DNA of 64,000 bases. Source: Ardenticatenales bacterium. GTDB taxonomy: Bacteria > Chloroflexota > Anaerolineae > Promineifilales > Promineifilaceae. The position numbers and the translations under genes were made by a program. Location: assembly GCA_020634575.1 (NCBI GenBank), contig JACKBM010000036.1, forward strand, positions 6,373 to 70,372, read 5' to 3'. A model generated the notes under the pieces. The model was given only the letters and a program-made list of their open reading frames with translations. It was not told the origin of the DNA and searched no databases. This document shows, in pieces, positions 50,971 through 59,759 of the stretch; the first letter of the stretch is position 1; the number at the start of each line of letters is the position of its first letter.

Positions 50971-51711
50971 TTGATTCCCAAGCCTGTTCCTATCCTTGGC
51001 ATCCCCGTTCATCCGGTCACAATGGCAGAGACGTTGTTGCGGGTCCATGAATTTATGGCGGCACCGCACCTGCACCAAATCGCCACAGTAAACCCGGAAT
51101 TTGTTATGCAGGCTCAGGGTAATGAGCCGTTTCGCCAGACGCTGCAGGAATCTGATCTATGTATCCCGGATGGGATTGGGCTGGTCTGGGCCTCACGTTG
51201 GCTGAAACGACCATTACCGGAACGCGTACCCGGCTCAGAATTGATCTACCACATTGCTGCTCTGGCCGCCCAAAAACAGTGGCGGCTATTTTTGCTGGGG
51301 GCTGCGCCAGGGGTGGCTGAAGAAGCGGCTGCCATCCTGCAAGACAAATTCCCGGGTCTAGTGATAGCCGGCACTTACGCTGGATCACCAGATCCGGCGA
51401 TGAACGAGGCCATTGTCGACATGGTCAATGGCTCTGGCGCCGACATTCTGTATGTCGCCTATGGTGCGCCCAAACAGGACCTCTGGATTGCCCGGAACAA
51501 ATCTGCCCTAACAACCGTGAGGCTAGCCATGGGCGTCGGTGGGTCACTGGATTTTATTACCGGCCGGTCTCAGCGCGCCCCCAAATGGCTCCAGCGCCTC
51601 GGCCTGGAGTGGCTCTACCGCCTGCTCCGCGAACCCTGGCGCTGGCGGCGTATGCTTGCTCTGCCCCGCTTTGCCTGGCAGATATTGCTTACTGGTCGGA
51701 AAGTCCCATAG
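50971..51711 (+). CDS. WecG/TagA/CpsF family glycosyltransferase
   Basis: The 246-residue GT26 enzyme has ILGIPVHPVTMAETLL, TVNPEFVMQAQ, CIPDGIGLVWASRW, LFLLGAAPGVAEEAA, YVAYGAPKQDLWI and AMGVGGSLDFITGRSQRAPKWLQRLGLEWLYRLL. All the family landmarks are present. It adds ManNAc or a similar sugar to a lipid-linked acceptor in teichoic-acid, ECA or exopolysaccharide synthesis. The start is TTG 50971 behind GGGGGGA. Confidence 0.93.
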   Translation: MIPKPVPILGIPVHPVTMAETLLRVHEFMAAPHLHQIATVNPEFVMQAQGNEPFRQTLQESDLCIPDGIGLVWASRWLKRPLPERVPGSELIYHIAALAAQKQWRLFLLGAAPGVAEEAAAILQDKFPGLVIAGTYAGSPDPAMNEAIVDMVNGSGADILYVAYGAPKQDLWIARNKSALTTVRLAMGVGGSLDFITGRSQRAPKWLQRLGLEWLYRLLREPWRWRRMLALPRFAWQILLTGRKVP

Positions 51712-51835
51712 CAGCCCATTCCCAAACGCCTGCTATCCTGTACAATGCTCATGAGCGTGGGGACGTCAGAGCAGGTGCACGGCGCATACGATCTCGCCGG
51801 CACCAACAAAACAAAACAGCCAAATTGGAGCTACG

Positions 51836-52792
51836 ATGCGCATTTTAATTACGGGATCAAGCGGACAGATCGGGACCAATCTGGGTCTTCACCTGCAAAA
51901 TCAGGGTCATTATGTTTTTGGCATAGATAAACGCCGCAACACCTGGACCACCGATATAGAAACCCTTTACCAGGATCTCAGCATGCCTTACCGGGACTTC
52001 GCCGGCGGTATCGGCAATATCGAATACCCTGAGGATCTGGATGCGGTTGTCCACTTTGCCGCTCATGCCAAGGTGCATGAGTTAGTCAAACAGCCCCATC
52101 GGGCCCTGGAAAACATCACCATGACCTTCAATGTTCTGGAGTTCTGCCGCCAGAACAATCTGCCCATCATCTTTAGCAGCTCTCGCGAGGTATACGGCGA
52201 CATCCACCGCTACATCACCGAAGAATCGCACGCAGACTTTGCCTTTACAGAGAGCCCCTACTCGGCCAGCAAAATCTCGGGCGAAGCGCTTGTGTACTCA
52301 TATGCGCAATGTTATGACATCCCCTACCTGGTCTTTCGTTTCAGCAATGTCTACGGCCGCTATGACAACGACATCCAGCGGATGGAGCGCGTCATTCCAC
52401 TCTTTATTCGTCGGATCAGCCAGGGTGAGCCAATTACTGTCTTTGGCGAGAAAAAAGTACTCGATTTCACCTATGTGGATGATTGTGTGGCCGGGGTCAC
52501 AGCCGGTATCGAGAAGCTGGTCTCTGGCGAAATCAAAAACCATACGATTAACCTGGCCTACGGTCACGGCAACAGTCTGGTTAATATGGCGAAATTCATT
52601 GGGGAAGAGCTTGGGGTAGAGCCTAACATGACGATTGAGCCTTCCCAGGTAGGTGAGGTCACCCACTATGTCGCCAACATCGGCAAGGCTCATGCTTTAC
52701 TGGGCTATCAACCAAAAACGCCCTTGCGCGAGGGTATCGCCAAGAGCGTTGCCTGGTCAGTTAAATGGTGGGAAGAACACGGTCTGAATTAA
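51836..52792 (+). CDS. NAD-dependent nucleotide-sugar epimerase/dehydratase
   Basis: The 318-residue extended SDR has ILITGSSGQIGTNL (NAD site), VVHFAAHAKVHELVKQP, and catalytic YSASK with an upstream Ser (FSSSREVYG). The last domain has VLDFTYVDDCVAGV. It belongs to the UDP-glucose 4-epimerase/GDP-mannose dehydratase superfamily. The exact sugar is not decidable. GGAG lies shortly before the ATG. It is convergent with the small protein at 52800. Confidence 0.92.
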   Translation: MRILITGSSGQIGTNLGLHLQNQGHYVFGIDKRRNTWTTDIETLYQDLSMPYRDFAGGIGNIEYPEDLDAVVHFAAHAKVHELVKQPHRALENITMTFNVLEFCRQNNLPIIFSSSREVYGDIHRYITEESHADFAFTESPYSASKISGEALVYSYAQCYDIPYLVFRFSNVYGRYDNDIQRMERVIPLFIRRISQGEPITVFGEKKVLDFTYVDDCVAGVTAGIEKLVSGEIKNHTINLAYGHGNSLVNMAKFIGEELGVEPNMTIEPSQVGEVTHYVANIGKAHALLGYQPKTPLREGIAKSVAWSVKWWEEHGLN

Positions 52793-52799
52793 GTAGAAG

Positions 52800-53024
52800 C
52801 TAAACAGCATCCACCCCCAACCAGAAATGGCTGGGCATGACATGTTTGGCCGGCCGAACGTCAATCCGTCCAATCGTCGTGCGCTCTGCCACTGCTTTGG
52901 CATTCACAAAGCAAAGGGTTGGCGTCTGACCATATTTGTCCTGGTAATACGCTGCAGCCCGCTCCACTTTTTCTTCCAGCGGGCGCTTCTGATCATCATC
53001 CAGCCACAACATACCAATTTGCAT
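52800..53024 (-). CDS. Small uncharacterised protein in an operon with the FtsK-like gene
   Basis: The 74-residue soluble protein (MQIGMLWLDDDQKRPLEEKVERAAAYYQDKYGQTP ...) is rich in charged residues with a short helix-strand pattern. AGGGAG is a clear ribosome site 7 bases before the ATG. Its gene starts 17 bases after the stop codon of the FtsK-like ATPase, so the two are almost certainly one transcript. The function is unknown; a partner of the ATPase is plausible. Confidence 0.72.
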   Translation of the reverse strand: MQIGMLWLDDDQKRPLEEKVERAAAYYQDKYGQTPTLCFVNAKAVAERTTIGRIDVRPAKHVMPSHFWLGVDAV

Positions 53025-53041
53025 CGTCTTACTCCCTGAAG

Positions 53042-54544
53042 CTACTCAAATGGGATCTCATCGTCTTCGTCGACGACTTCTGTCCCATATTCTTCGTCAT
53101 CTTCGTATTCAAGCTCAACTGCGCTGGTGTCCAGCTCCGCTTCAGCTTGCTCCATAATCTCTTCATCTTCCTCAGCTTCGGCATCATCATCCAGCCCACT
53201 AAATGGGTTGATGGGCAACGGATTTTGAGGTTTGGTCAGCGCCGACCAATTGGGACGAGATATCACGCGAGGAGGCAAGATTGGGCGCGGCAACTCAGGC
53301 TCGCTATCCTCTTCCGCCTCGTCTTCATCACTTTCCCATTCGGCCATTTCTGGCTGCGCGTCAGCCTCTTCCTCATCATCCCAGAGGGCATCATCGCTTA
53401 AGGCATCAGCCCAGGGTGAGTCCGCCAGGTGAAGAAGCGGCTCCGCCTCAACAATAGGCTCCTCTTCGACGACTGCCTCGGAGGATGGCACAACCGCAGC
53501 CGGCGGTTCTTCCGGTGCCTCAGCCTCAAGCAGTTGGCCGGTCACGGGGTCAATTGGGAAAGCCAGCAACTTGCCCCCAGAGTCACGCCGCAACTGTTGG
53601 ACCATGCGTTTGGCGGCGCGTTCACCAACGTACGCTCCCTGGAAGGCAGTCATCATGTCCCCGGCGATAGCGACAAAATCCCCCTGCCCCTGTAGATATT
53701 CGGCCTGGCTGTGACCAATGCCAGCCGCGGCCCGCGCGGCGCCAGCATCAGGCAGGTGACCCACGATCCGCAAAGGAATGGCCGCTTTGAGAACGTTATC
53801 CAGCAAGGGAGCGGCTGGCGCGGCGCTGGTGAGAAGGAGATGGATACCGGCCGGTGCCCCTTTCTGCAACAAACGCATGAGCGCAGCCACAATCGGCTGA
53901 CCGCCTGCCTCCAGCAGATTCTCAATTTCATCAATGGCGACAACCAGCGCCGGCGTCTTGACGCCTTGCTCCTGGCGGTAGCCCATTTCATTGACCAGAA
54001 AATTCAGCGTCTCGGCGACATCGTCAAGCTCGCTTACAACGGGCCCTAATGCGTGAGGCAATTCAGCCAACGACGCCAGCTCCGGACGTTGGCTGCCGTC
54101 CAGCAGCACCATCTGGACCAGGGCCTGCCGCTGCCGGATGGCCAAAGAAAGCAGCAACGACCGCAGCAACATCGTCTTGCCAGCCCCGGCTTCACCGGCG
54201 ATCAAGATGTGCGCCGATTCGGGTGCACGCAGATCCACCAGCAGCGGAGCGCCGTCCTCATCTACGCCCAGGATCGCCGACATTTCCGGCAATGCTGGCA
54301 TATCGCGGAGAAGCTGTAACAAACTTACCGGTACATCGTCTTCACGGGCCAAGTAATACTCCAGGAAATCCTCATTGCCGGTCAATTTTACCATTGCCGA
54401 GCCTAGCAGGTTCTGCATACCATGCTTGACCGTCTGATAATGAACCCGGCCCCTGGCAAACTTATTCTGCCAGATCGAAAGCCTGAAAAAATCGTTCACG
54501 TCAAAAGGGTCTACCTCAGTTGTTTCTTCGATTTCCTGTTCCAT
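53042..54544 (-). CDS. Soluble FtsK/SpoIIIE-like ATPase with long acidic C-terminal tail
   Basis: The protein of about 500 residues has an N-terminal helical region (about 1-90) and then an FtsK-type ATPase core: Walker A GEAGAGKT (about 117-124), VLLDGSQRPEL, and Walker B LVVAIDEIENLL. It is followed by LLTSAAPAAPLLDNVL and RIVGHLPDAGAARAAAGI, as in FtsK motors. There are no transmembrane helices and no gamma DNA-reading domain. Residues about 360-500 are a strongly acidic, low-complexity tail (DDEEEADAQPEMAEWESDEDEAEED). It may act on DNA or on protein secretion substrates (FtsK-like ATPases of type VII systems), with the tail as a docking or regulatory segment. Confidence 0.85.
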   Translation of the reverse strand: MEQEIEETTEVDPFDVNDFFRLSIWQNKFARGRVHYQTVKHGMQNLLGSAMVKLTGNEDFLEYYLAREDDVPVSLLQLLRDMPALPEMSAILGVDEDGAPLLVDLRAPESAHILIAGEAGAGKTMLLRSLLLSLAIRQRQALVQMVLLDGSQRPELASLAELPHALGPVVSELDDVAETLNFLVNEMGYRQEQGVKTPALVVAIDEIENLLEAGGQPIVAALMRLLQKGAPAGIHLLLTSAAPAAPLLDNVLKAAIPLRIVGHLPDAGAARAAAGIGHSQAEYLQGQGDFVAIAGDMMTAFQGAYVGERAAKRMVQQLRRDSGGKLLAFPIDPVTGQLLEAEAPEEPPAAVVPSSEAVVEEEPIVEAEPLLHLADSPWADALSDDALWDDEEEADAQPEMAEWESDEDEAEEDSEPELPRPILPPRVISRPNWSALTKPQNPLPINPFSGLDDDAEAEEDEEIMEQAEAELDTSAVELEYEDDEEYGTEVVDEDDEIPFE

Positions 54545-54614
54545 TACCACGTCCTACCAGCGAAAACTAGAAACATTGCGCGACCAAAACGCACAGATGT
54601 TCTAATTCAGGGTA

Positions 54615-54643
54615 AAAAAAGAGACGGCAGACGCCGCCTCTTA
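54615..54643 (-). terminator. Intrinsic terminator of lexA
   Basis: On the minus strand AGAGGCGGC pairs with GCCGTCTCT (one G-U pair, loop GTCT), followed by a run of seven T. It starts about 19 bases after the lexA stop codon. Confidence 0.9.
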
Positions 54644-54661
54644 TCTTCAACGTAAGCGCGC

Positions 54662-55378
54662 TTAGGGTGATTGGCGCAGCACCATCATCACTTTACCCTG
54701 AACATCCACTTCTTTGGCGCCGACGTAGATCGGCTCCATTTCTTTGTTGGCCGGCTGTAAGCGCACCTGCGGCCCTTCACGGTAGATTTTCTTCAGGGTT
54801 GTCGTGCCACTGTCACGCAACCAGACCGCCACCATATCACCGTCACGGATGTTGCTGTCCTGCTGCATGATGACGATGTCGCCGTCAGCGATCATCGCGT
54901 CAATCATGGAATCACCGCGAACACGCAGGGCAAACATCTGCTTGGGATCACCCTTGAACAGAGAAGCGCTCAGTTCCAGCGCGTCCTCCGAATCGTAGGC
55001 ATCAAAGTCATCATGGCCCATTTCCAACGGCTTGCTGGCCACGATATCGCCCATCAACGGAATACGAACCATGTTCTCAAGGGTCTCGGAAATAGTTTCC
55101 GCAACCGTGTTGATCGTATCCTTGAGTGTTTCGCCGAGTTCGCCAAACTTGACAAACGCCTTTTCCGTGAGGCGCAGACCACGCGAAACATCTTTTTCAC
55201 GTTCCAGGTAGCCCTGCTCCGATAAGCGGTTGAGATTGTAGTTCACCACGGAGGTGGAACTGATGTTGCATTTCTCACCGATCTCTCTTATCGTCGGCGG
55301 GCGTCCTTTCCTATCAACGTAGGACCATATGTAGGCCAAAATTTCATTTTGGCGCTTGGTCATGTTCTTTTTGGCCAT
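54662..55378 (-). CDS. lexA: LexA repressor
   Basis: The 238-residue protein has an N-terminal winged helix (TKRQNEILAYIWSYVDRKGRPPTIREIGEKCNIS) and a C-terminal S24 peptidase domain with catalytic Ser in VRGDSMIDAMIADGD and Lys in TTTLKKIYREG. It represses SOS genes and cleaves itself when RecA is activated. The scissile site reads IPLMGDIVASKP, so Ala-Ser stands where LexA usually has Ala-Gly. The start at 55378 (MAKKNMTKRQ) follows GAGG; the frame extends upstream in non-coding sequence. A perfect LexA-type box GAACAATTGTTC lies at 55452-55463 in the divergent spacer. Confidence 0.93.
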   Translation of the reverse strand: MAKKNMTKRQNEILAYIWSYVDRKGRPPTIREIGEKCNISSTSVVNYNLNRLSEQGYLEREKDVSRGLRLTEKAFVKFGELGETLKDTINTVAETISETLENMVRIPLMGDIVASKPLEMGHDDFDAYDSEDALELSASLFKGDPKQMFALRVRGDSMIDAMIADGDIVIMQQDSNIRDGDMVAVWLRDSGTTTLKKIYREGPQVRLQPANKEMEPIYVGAKEVDVQGKVMMVLRQSP

Positions 55379-55405
55379 ATATTGGTACCTCACAGATATA
55401 ATAAA

Positions 55406-55463
55406 CCAGAACAGATGAGTCTCGCTCAAATGTTCTGGAAGAATCATACACGAACAATTGTTC
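55406..55463. promoter_or_regulatory. LexA operator region between lexA and gamma-glutamyltransferase
   Basis: GAACAATTGTTC (55452-55463) is a perfect palindrome and fits the GAAC-N4-GTTC LexA box known from Gram-positive bacteria and Chloroflexota. A second inverted repeat, CCAGAACA (55406-55413) and TGTTCTGG (55431-55438), carries the same GAACA half-sites but 17 bases apart. It overlaps a likely lexA promoter (minus-strand TTGAGC and TTTATT/TATTAT). Autoregulation of lexA is expected; the box is only 18 bases upstream of the ggt start, so ggt may also be under SOS control. Confidence 0.65.
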
Positions 55464-55481
55464 TGTGTCAAGGAGTGGTTC

Positions 55482-57089
55482 ATGCAGTTCGAGAAGTACA
55501 GCTTTCCTAGCCGGCGTTCAAATGTGGTGGCCCGCAACGGGTTGGTAGCGACCAGCCAGCCCCTGGCGGCCCAGGCCGGCCTCGCGATTTTGCAGGCCGG
55601 CGGCAATGCCGTGGATGCTGCCATCGCCACAGTCGCCACCCTCTGTGTCGTGGAGCCCTGCTCCACCGGTGTCGGCGGCGATGCGTTCGCCCTGATCTGG
55701 TCCGCGAAGGACAAAAAACTATACGGTCTCAACGCCAGTGGACCGGCGCCAGCCGCGCTCACTTCGGACTGGATCCGGGGCCAGGGCCATGACGAAGTGC
55801 CCGCGCTTGGGCCCATCCCGGTGACTGTGCCCGGCGCCGTACGCGGCTGGCAATTGGCCCTGGAGCGATTTGGCTCGATGGGGCTGGATACGCTGCTCAG
55901 CCGGCCGATCCATTATGCCCGCGACGGCTATGGGGTCAGCCAGCGCATTGGCTTTGCCTGGGAGCGCTCAATAGAAAAGATGAGCGCCCATCCTGACTCA
56001 AAACGGGTCTGGCTGCCCGGCGGCAAAGCGCCCGCGCCTGGCACCATCTTCCGCAATCCCGAATTTGCCCGGACGCTGCAAACCCTGGCCGAAGATGGTT
56101 ATGATGCGTTCTACCATGGCGACATTGGCCGCCAGATCGCCCAATGCGTGCAGGACGCCGGCGGTGTGTTGACGCAAGAGGACCTGGTAAATTACATGGC
56201 GGAATGGGTGGAGCCTATCCAGGTCGATTACCGCGATGGCTACGCCTTCCACGAAATCCCACCGAATGGCCAGGGTCTGACGGCCCTGCTCGCCCTCAAC
56301 ATCGTCAAGCATTTTGACCTGAAGAGTATGGGCTTTGGCTCAGCCGGCGCCTACCACACACAGATGGAAGCAATCAAGCTGGCCTTTGCCGACGCTCACG
56401 CCTTCATCGGTGACCCGCGCAAGGTGGATGTGCCCGTCGAGACGCTGCTGAGTGATGCCTACACCCAGAGCCGGCTGGCCCTAATCAACCGTGACACTGC
56501 CCTCGATCCCACTGCTGGCGACCCGTCTCGCATCGGCGACACGGTGTATCTGACCGTCGCCGATGGCGAAGGCAACATGGTGAGCTGGATTCAAAGTCTC
56601 TATATGGGCTTTGGCAGCGGTCTGACGGCGGGGACAACCGGGATTCAACTGCAGAATCGCGGCGCCAACTTCTCGCTGGAACCCGGCCATCCCAACGAAG
56701 CGGCGCCCGGCCGGCGGCCGTACCATACAATTATCCCTGGCTTCATCACCCGCAACGGCGAGGCTTTTTCCAGCTTCGGCGTCATGGGCGGCTTTATGCA
56801 GCCCCAGGGGCATCTACAGGTCGGCGTAAACATGATCGACTTCGGCATGGACCCGCAAGCTGCCCTGGATGCGCCGCGCTTCCAGTGGGTGCGTGATAAG
56901 GAGATCGGCCTGGAGGATTGGGCGGCTGACTACGTCCGCGACGAGCTGATCGGCCGCGGTCACAATCTGCTCCCCAAGGGCTATCGGATGCATTACGGCG
57001 GCGGCCAGGCCATCGTCCGCGACCCGGCCACCGGCGTCCTCGTCGGCGGCAGCGAGCCGCGGAATGATGGCTCAGCGGTTGGTTACTAA
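55482..57089 (+). CDS. ggt: Gamma-glutamyltransferase family protein
   Basis: The 535-residue protein has the Ntn-hydrolase GGT pattern: NGLVATSQPLAAQAGLAIL, GGNAVDAAIATV, STGVGGDAFALIW. The processing/nucleophile Thr lies in GDTVYLTVADGEGN at about residue 354, followed by MGFGSGLTAGTTGIQLQNRG. The family cleaves gamma-glutamyl bonds in glutathione and related compounds after self-cleavage into two chains. The form of the motif (DTVYLTVAD) is like the YwrD subgroup rather than E. coli Ggt. No signal peptide is seen. The ATG at 55482 has AAGGAG just upstream. Confidence 0.92.
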   Translation: MQFEKYSFPSRRSNVVARNGLVATSQPLAAQAGLAILQAGGNAVDAAIATVATLCVVEPCSTGVGGDAFALIWSAKDKKLYGLNASGPAPAALTSDWIRGQGHDEVPALGPIPVTVPGAVRGWQLALERFGSMGLDTLLSRPIHYARDGYGVSQRIGFAWERSIEKMSAHPDSKRVWLPGGKAPAPGTIFRNPEFARTLQTLAEDGYDAFYHGDIGRQIAQCVQDAGGVLTQEDLVNYMAEWVEPIQVDYRDGYAFHEIPPNGQGLTALLALNIVKHFDLKSMGFGSAGAYHTQMEAIKLAFADAHAFIGDPRKVDVPVETLLSDAYTQSRLALINRDTALDPTAGDPSRIGDTVYLTVADGEGNMVSWIQSLYMGFGSGLTAGTTGIQLQNRGANFSLEPGHPNEAAPGRRPYHTIIPGFITRNGEAFSSFGVMGGFMQPQGHLQVGVNMIDFGMDPQAALDAPRFQWVRDKEIGLEDWAADYVRDELIGRGHNLLPKGYRMHYGGGQAIVRDPATGVLVGGSEPRNDGSAVGY

Positions 57090-57120
57090 CAGCTGTTAGC
57101 GAATAGCTGTTAGCTGTTAG
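57087..57120. repeat. Short tandem repeat of AGCTGTTAG
   Basis: The words TAACAGCTGTTAG and AGCTGTTAG occur three times in succession between the ggt stop and the end of the next minus-strand gene. The first is itself a palindrome (TAACAGCTGTTA). Confidence 0.5.
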
Positions 57121-59759
57121 TCTCTTGGTGCGATTGGCAGGAAGAGGCTGCGGATCTCGAAGGGTGGGGTGACGCCGTTGGCGTAGCCCAGGACTTCGAT
57201 CTCGTTGATGGCGGCGACGCGGCTCCAATACCACCGGCCGGTCGTCGCCGTCACGGTAAACCGTAACTGGTCGATGGTGGTGGGCGCGCTCAGCGTGATG
57301 AGCGTGCCGCCACCATTCGCCAGCGGCTCGATCCGGCCCACCGCGATCGTTTCAACCAGATTGCCATCACGGAAAAGCTCCAGCGTGCCGCCTTCGACGT
57401 AATAATCGCCAAATTGGGCCGGCTCGCCAAAACCGTCCCAGTCGCCGCCCAGCGGCGGCGGCCCGACCAGGCGGATCGACTCGACCGTCATCTCATTGGG
57501 CCAGCTCAGCTCAAACCATTCGCCCACATCCGAATCCAGGGCGGACATCCAGCCCGTCGTATCATCCTGGTAGGGGCCATCCGGCTCAGGGCCACCGGCC
57601 GGTACCGGCACCCAACCCCGGCGGTCGTTCAATCGCCACGGCACAAACGGGTTGTATTGATTGCCCTCTTCGTGGTGGCTGCTGGCAATCACCGAGGCGT
57701 AAGGCGCGACATTGGTCAGCCCCTGGAGCGAGGTCAGCATCACATCATCCAATGTGTCGCTGACGTGGCCCATGTGACAGCCGACACAGGTGACCGTCTC
57801 GCCCGGCCGGCCCCAGGCGCTGCCCTGCGCGATGGAGATATAACCCCGCGTCCAGCTGCGGACCACCTGCCCCTGCGCATCACGCAAAACGATGAAACCC
57901 ATCAGATCGGCCGGCACCTGGATGGTGAATTCACCGGCCAGGCTGACCGGCGCCGTGCCCCAGAGCACGGCGCGGACCTGGTTATCCGGCCGGAAATCAT
58001 CACACGGTTGCGGCCAGCCGTTGTAACAGCGGGCGCCGGTGAACTGGTTGGCATCGATCCAGACCTCGACGGTGGCGATGCTGCCAGGCGGGGGTGAGTT
58101 GTTGACAAACGGCCGGTACAGCGAAGCATTAGCGTACACATTCGGATTATGCAGCGTCGTCATCGGCAAGCTGCCCGCCGGCTGGCTGGCCCAGGCGTAT
58201 TCGGGGAAATCGTTGGGCACATTCCAGGCCAGCGGATCATCGGCCGGTACATCGGTAAACTGGTCTGGCAAGCTCTGCCAGCCACTCCGAACCGCGATTG
58301 GTTTGGCGTCCATGATGTCCGCCGTTGGCAAGCCAATGCTGCCCAGGTTGACTGCCAACTGCGCCTTGCCGCTACCGTCGATGGCCATCACATAAAGCGT
58401 GTACTGCTGATCCGAGCCTTGCAAAGCGTAATTCTGGCCGCCCTGGCTGTAATTGCCGCTGGTGGGCAGGCTGCCATTGGTGTGGGATTGCGAGTAGAGG
58501 ATACGACCGTCGGGCAAACCGGCCGGATGCAGCGCATAGGGCGGGTCGGTATTGCCATTCCACGCCTGATCATAATCCAGTCCGGCAATGGCCGGCTGCG
58601 TGTTGGCATAGATGTAGTCGATGCCCGGCAAGCCGACGCGAATGCCGGTGAACTGGGTGCTATGCACCATCGTATTGTCCGCCTGCATTGTGTAGGCGAT
58701 GTGGGTCTGGCCGTTCACCTGAACGACGGCGGGCTGGGTAGCCGCATACGTGTCGGAACTGCCGCTGTCATCGTCGATAGCCCAGATATAGCGCGGCGTC
58801 CAGACATGACGCTGAAAGCTGGTGCCATCCGGGTTGACCGTCATCAGATGCCAGGTGTTGGGCGCATTGCGAATCTCCTGGCCGCCGGGCAGGATGCCGT
58901 TGGGTGGGTTAAATGTGGCATTCGGATTGGCCAGGATGATGGTGCCATCCGGCAACGTGTAGGTTGTATCCGAGTTGTCGATCCGGTTAAAGATGCCCTC
59001 GTTGCTGGGCTGGTTAAACTGGTTCCACCAGCGCGAGGCCAGGATGCGGCCATCCGGCAGCGGCGTCGGGTGCAGGACGCTGGCCCTTTCCGTGGTCACC
59101 CGGCGCAGCCCGGAGCCATCGCCATTCATAATGTAGATGTTGAAGGTGCGGCGGGAATCGTAGTGAGCGCGGGTTGGGTAGCGGGAAGAGTTGAAGACGA
59201 TGCGCCCATCGGCCATGTAGGCCGGGAACAGATCGTCGTAGGTGCGATACTCCTCCTCCGTCAGGAAATCCTCGCCATTGGGGATGGTGATATCCCGGTC
59301 GGAAAAGGTAAGTTGGTGGAAGCCACTACCATCGACGTTGATTTCATAAAGGCGCCAGCCGTAACTTGTCGATTCTTCATCGAGGGTAGTGGCTCCGGCA
59401 AAGACGATCTTCTGACCGTCGAAAGAGACATCGGGAGATTGGACGTCAACCAGGCCGGGCGTGTTATAGACGAGGAGCGAGCCATCGGCATTGCGCCGCA
59501 CCAGCTTTGAGCCAGGGGCAAATTTGGGGATACCGGTACCAAACTGACCGGCCGGTCCCACCTCATCCTGGAAAATCACATCCGGCGTCGCCAGATGACT
59601 GCGGGCGACAAAGACGATCGGGGGGACCGCCTCCGTGGCGGCGCGGGCCACCGGCCGGAGTGCCAGCAGGATGGCGAACAGGCCCAGCAAAAACAGCGAC
59701 CCGGCAACCAGGCCACGCTGCGAAATTGAGGCTATACGACGTAAAAATACCAATACCAT
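57117..59759 (-). CDS. Large secreted c-heme protein resembling hydrazine synthase alpha subunit, with TolB-like repeats and F5/8C domain
   Basis: The roughly 880-residue protein has a signal peptide or anchor (RRIASISQRGLVAGSLFLLGLFAILLAL). TolB/PD40-like propeller repeats follow (DVSFDGQKIVFAGAT, LYEINVDGSGFHQLTFSD, IYIMNGDGSGLRRVT, YVMAIDGSGKAQL). The middle region, with DADGRIL-like and LPDGRILYSQSHT motifs, resembles the HzsA middle domain. One c-type heme motif CVGCH is at about residue 658 (57774-57788). Residues from about 700 on look like an F5/8 type C carbohydrate-binding domain (PYQDDTTGWMSALDSDVGEWFELSWP). Hydrazine synthesis is not implied: the other anammox genes are absent and only one CxxCH is present. 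The ATG at 59759 has AGGAGG ten bases before it. Confidence 0.85.
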   Translation of the reverse strand: MVLVFLRRIASISQRGLVAGSLFLLGLFAILLALRPVARAATEAVPPIVFVARSHLATPDVIFQDEVGPAGQFGTGIPKFAPGSKLVRRNADGSLLVYNTPGLVDVQSPDVSFDGQKIVFAGATTLDEESTSYGWRLYEINVDGSGFHQLTFSDRDITIPNGEDFLTEEEYRTYDDLFPAYMADGRIVFNSSRYPTRAHYDSRRTFNIYIMNGDGSGLRRVTTERASVLHPTPLPDGRILASRWWNQFNQPSNEGIFNRIDNSDTTYTLPDGTIILANPNATFNPPNGILPGGQEIRNAPNTWHLMTVNPDGTSFQRHVWTPRYIWAIDDDSGSSDTYAATQPAVVQVNGQTHIAYTMQADNTMVHSTQFTGIRVGLPGIDYIYANTQPAIAGLDYDQAWNGNTDPPYALHPAGLPDGRILYSQSHTNGSLPTSGNYSQGGQNYALQGSDQQYTLYVMAIDGSGKAQLAVNLGSIGLPTADIMDAKPIAVRSGWQSLPDQFTDVPADDPLAWNVPNDFPEYAWASQPAGSLPMTTLHNPNVYANASLYRPFVNNSPPPGSIATVEVWIDANQFTGARCYNGWPQPCDDFRPDNQVRAVLWGTAPVSLAGEFTIQVPADLMGFIVLRDAQGQVVRSWTRGYISIAQGSAWGRPGETVTCVGCHMGHVSDTLDDVMLTSLQGLTNVAPYASVIASSHHEEGNQYNPFVPWRLNDRRGWVPVPAGGPEPDGPYQDDTTGWMSALDSDVGEWFELSWPNEMTVESIRLVGPPPLGGDWDGFGEPAQFGDYYVEGGTLELFRDGNLVETIAVGRIEPLANGGGTLITLSAPTTIDQLRFTVTATTGRWYWSRVAAINEIEVLGYANGVTPPFEIRSLFLPIAPRD

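Noticed and set aside
58149..59510. 453-codon plus-strand open frame inside the c-heme protein gene
   Set aside because: It is antisense to a well-supported gene with signal peptide, propeller repeats and CVGCH; its translation is Arg/Gly/Val-rich without domains and has no ribosome site.
57117..59759. True hydrazine synthase subunit
   Set aside because: Only one CxxCH is present and no beta/gamma subunit or other anammox gene is seen.
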